Shown: positions 5,295-6,160 of the stretch, piece by piece
Position numbering within the stretch: position 1 is the first letter of the stretch
Layout of the letters: each line of letters starts with the position of its first letter
Source: Elusimicrobiota bacterium
Lineage (GTDB): Bacteria; Elusimicrobiota; Elusimicrobia; 2-02-FULL-39-32
Assembly: GCA_023249835.1 (NCBI GenBank)
Contig: JAHFBY010000125.1
Span: forward strand, 1-6,160
Length of the DNA stretch: 6,160 nt
Direction of reading: 5' to 3'
The notes under the pieces: generated by a model
Seen by the model: only the letters and a program-made list of their open reading frames with translations
Databases searched by the model: none
Told to the model about the DNA's origin: nothing
Position numbers and translations under genes: made by a program

Positions 5295-6160
5295 ATGAAT
5301 AGAATTATGTGCAATTTAATATTAATTTCTGTTTTCACCGCGCAGCTTTTAAGCGCGCGAATAGCAAGCGCAGACGAGTTTTCTCGCGGGTTGGACTTAA
5401 AGCGTCAAGAAAAATTCGCCGAAGCCGCGCAAATTTTTGCCGGCATTGTTAAACAAGAACCTAAAAATGCGGATGCGTTGCAGCAGTTGGCCATGCTTTA
5501 CGGGTGGCTAAACCGTTATGCGGACTCTATCAGTGTTTGGAAGTCGGCAATTGCGATCAATGCGCAGAACCCGGAATACCACGTAGGATTAGCCCGCGTG
5601 CTTAGTTGGAGTCAGGACCTGGAAGGGTCAGGGTCCGAATATCTCCGGGCCTTAAAAGTTGCTCCTAATGATTTTGATGCTTTAGCCGGGTTGGGCGATG
5701 TAGAAATGCAAAGTGGGCACGTGCAAAAAGCGCGGGACTATTATGCAAAAGCGCTGGCACAAAAGCCCGGGGATGAGGCGTTGATCCGGAAGTTAGCGGG
5801 CGCAGCCGCGCCCTTAATGTGGCGGCTAGACGGCGGGTTTTCTTACGACGGTTATTCGCAAAGCGTTAGCCGATTGGCAGAACGCAACAGTTATCTCCAA
5901 CTTTCGCGTCAATTTGAATATAAACGTTCTTCGTTTTGGGCGCGGCATGAATGGCAAGACCATTTTTCGCTTACCGATAATATTTATTATGCCGGCGGCG
6001 CGATAGCGCCCAGTCCCTTCTTAGCCCTTCAAGCGGAACTGGGAGCGGTGAGTCAACCGCAATTTTTGCCCACCCAACAGTTTAACTTAAACATAACTTT
6101 GCCGTTGCACCGTTATTTTAATCCTTCTTTGGGTTTAAAATATTTAAACTATCGTGACGG
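5295..6160 (+). CDS. YaiO-like outer-membrane protein, TPR domain plus beta-barrel (3' end outside window)
   Basis: The frame stays open to the window end (288 full codons), so the gene is truncated. The start ATG 5295 has a strong site. A signal peptide (1-26, cleavage at ASA|DE) targets the protein out of the cytoplasm. Residues about 27-165 form around four tetratricopeptide repeats, for example GLDLKRQEKFAEAAQIFAGI (32-51) and AGLGDVEMQSGHVQKARDYY (131-150). From about 175 alternating hydrophobic/aromatic strands begin (WRLDGGFSYDGYS, SYLQLSRQFEYKRSSFWARH, YYAGGAIAPSPFLALQAELG), as expected of an outer-membrane barrel of the YaiO type. This TPR-plus-barrel layout is that of PgaA and YaiO, which sit with a polysaccharide synthase. 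It would be the outer-membrane export port of the cluster. An alternative is another TPR-barrel secretin-like protein; the family call is good, the exact barrel size unseen. Confidence 0.8.
   Translation, partial: MNRIMCNLILISVFTAQLLSARIASADEFSRGLDLKRQEKFAEAAQIFAGIVKQEPKNADALQQLAMLYGWLNRYADSISVWKSAIAINAQNPEYHVGLARVLSWSQDLEGSGSEYLRALKVAPNDFDALAGLGDVEMQSGHVQKARDYYAKALAQKPGDEALIRKLAGAAAPLMWRLDGGFSYDGYSQSVSRLAERNSYLQLSRQFEYKRSSFWARHEWQDHFSLTDNIYYAGGAIAPSPFLALQAELGAVSQPQFLPTQQFNLNITLPLHRYFNPSLGLKYLNYRD

Noticed and set aside
1..6160. CRISPR array, rRNA, transposase or integrase
   Set aside because: No regularly spaced repeats, rRNA-like sequence or recombinase motifs were seen on either strand.

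Overview
The window reads as bacterial chromosome from a Gram-negative (two-membrane) organism: the last gene encodes a signal peptide, TPR repeats and what looks like an outer-membrane beta-barrel. Promoter-like boxes are ordinary sigma70 type and the standard genetic code works throughout. A REP/MITE-like intergenic palindrome and the mixture of genes would suit an uncultured lineage such as Omnitrophota or another PVC-related or Elusimicrobia-like group. That assignment is a weak guess; nothing here is diagnostic.

Region 1 (1-1393) is a two-gene cassette of the AbiE type. It holds the 3' part of an AbiEi-like antitoxin/regulator (its start lies before the window), overlapped by 8 bases by an AbiEii-like nucleotidyltransferase. 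This fits a type IV toxin-antitoxin/phage-defence pair. Region 2 (1394-1801) has no confident gene. It contains a good sigma70-like promoter, a small minus-strand reading frame (1473-1703) that may be a gene or a remnant, and a short dyad. Region 3 (1802-2446) is a stand-alone RibD-C/dihydrofolate-reductase-like protein, followed by a weak terminator hairpin.

Region 4 (2447-2812) is a long non-coding stretch. It has a second promoter very like the first (22 of 29 bases identical), a leader with two mutually exclusive small stems, and a REP/MITE-like element with TGTCAT/ATGACA ends. Region 5 (2813-6160, running off the end) is the most interesting part: three co-directional genes encoding a secreted GH26-like glycoside hydrolase, a PgaC/YaiP-like processive family 2 glycosyltransferase with flanking membrane segments, and a YaiO-like TPR plus beta-barrel protein. 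Together they have the layout of a compact synthase-dependent exopolysaccharide system: polymerise and move the glycan across the inner membrane, trim it in the periplasm, export it through an outer-membrane TPR-barrel. The periplasmic enzyme is a GH26-type hydrolase in place of the PgaB or YaiS deacetylase of the known pga and yai loci. Its expected acid/base glutamate appears to be an aspartate.

Base and codon use change between the first half (GC-richer) and the polysaccharide cluster (AT-richer, with many TTA, AAA and TTT codons), so the two halves may have different histories.
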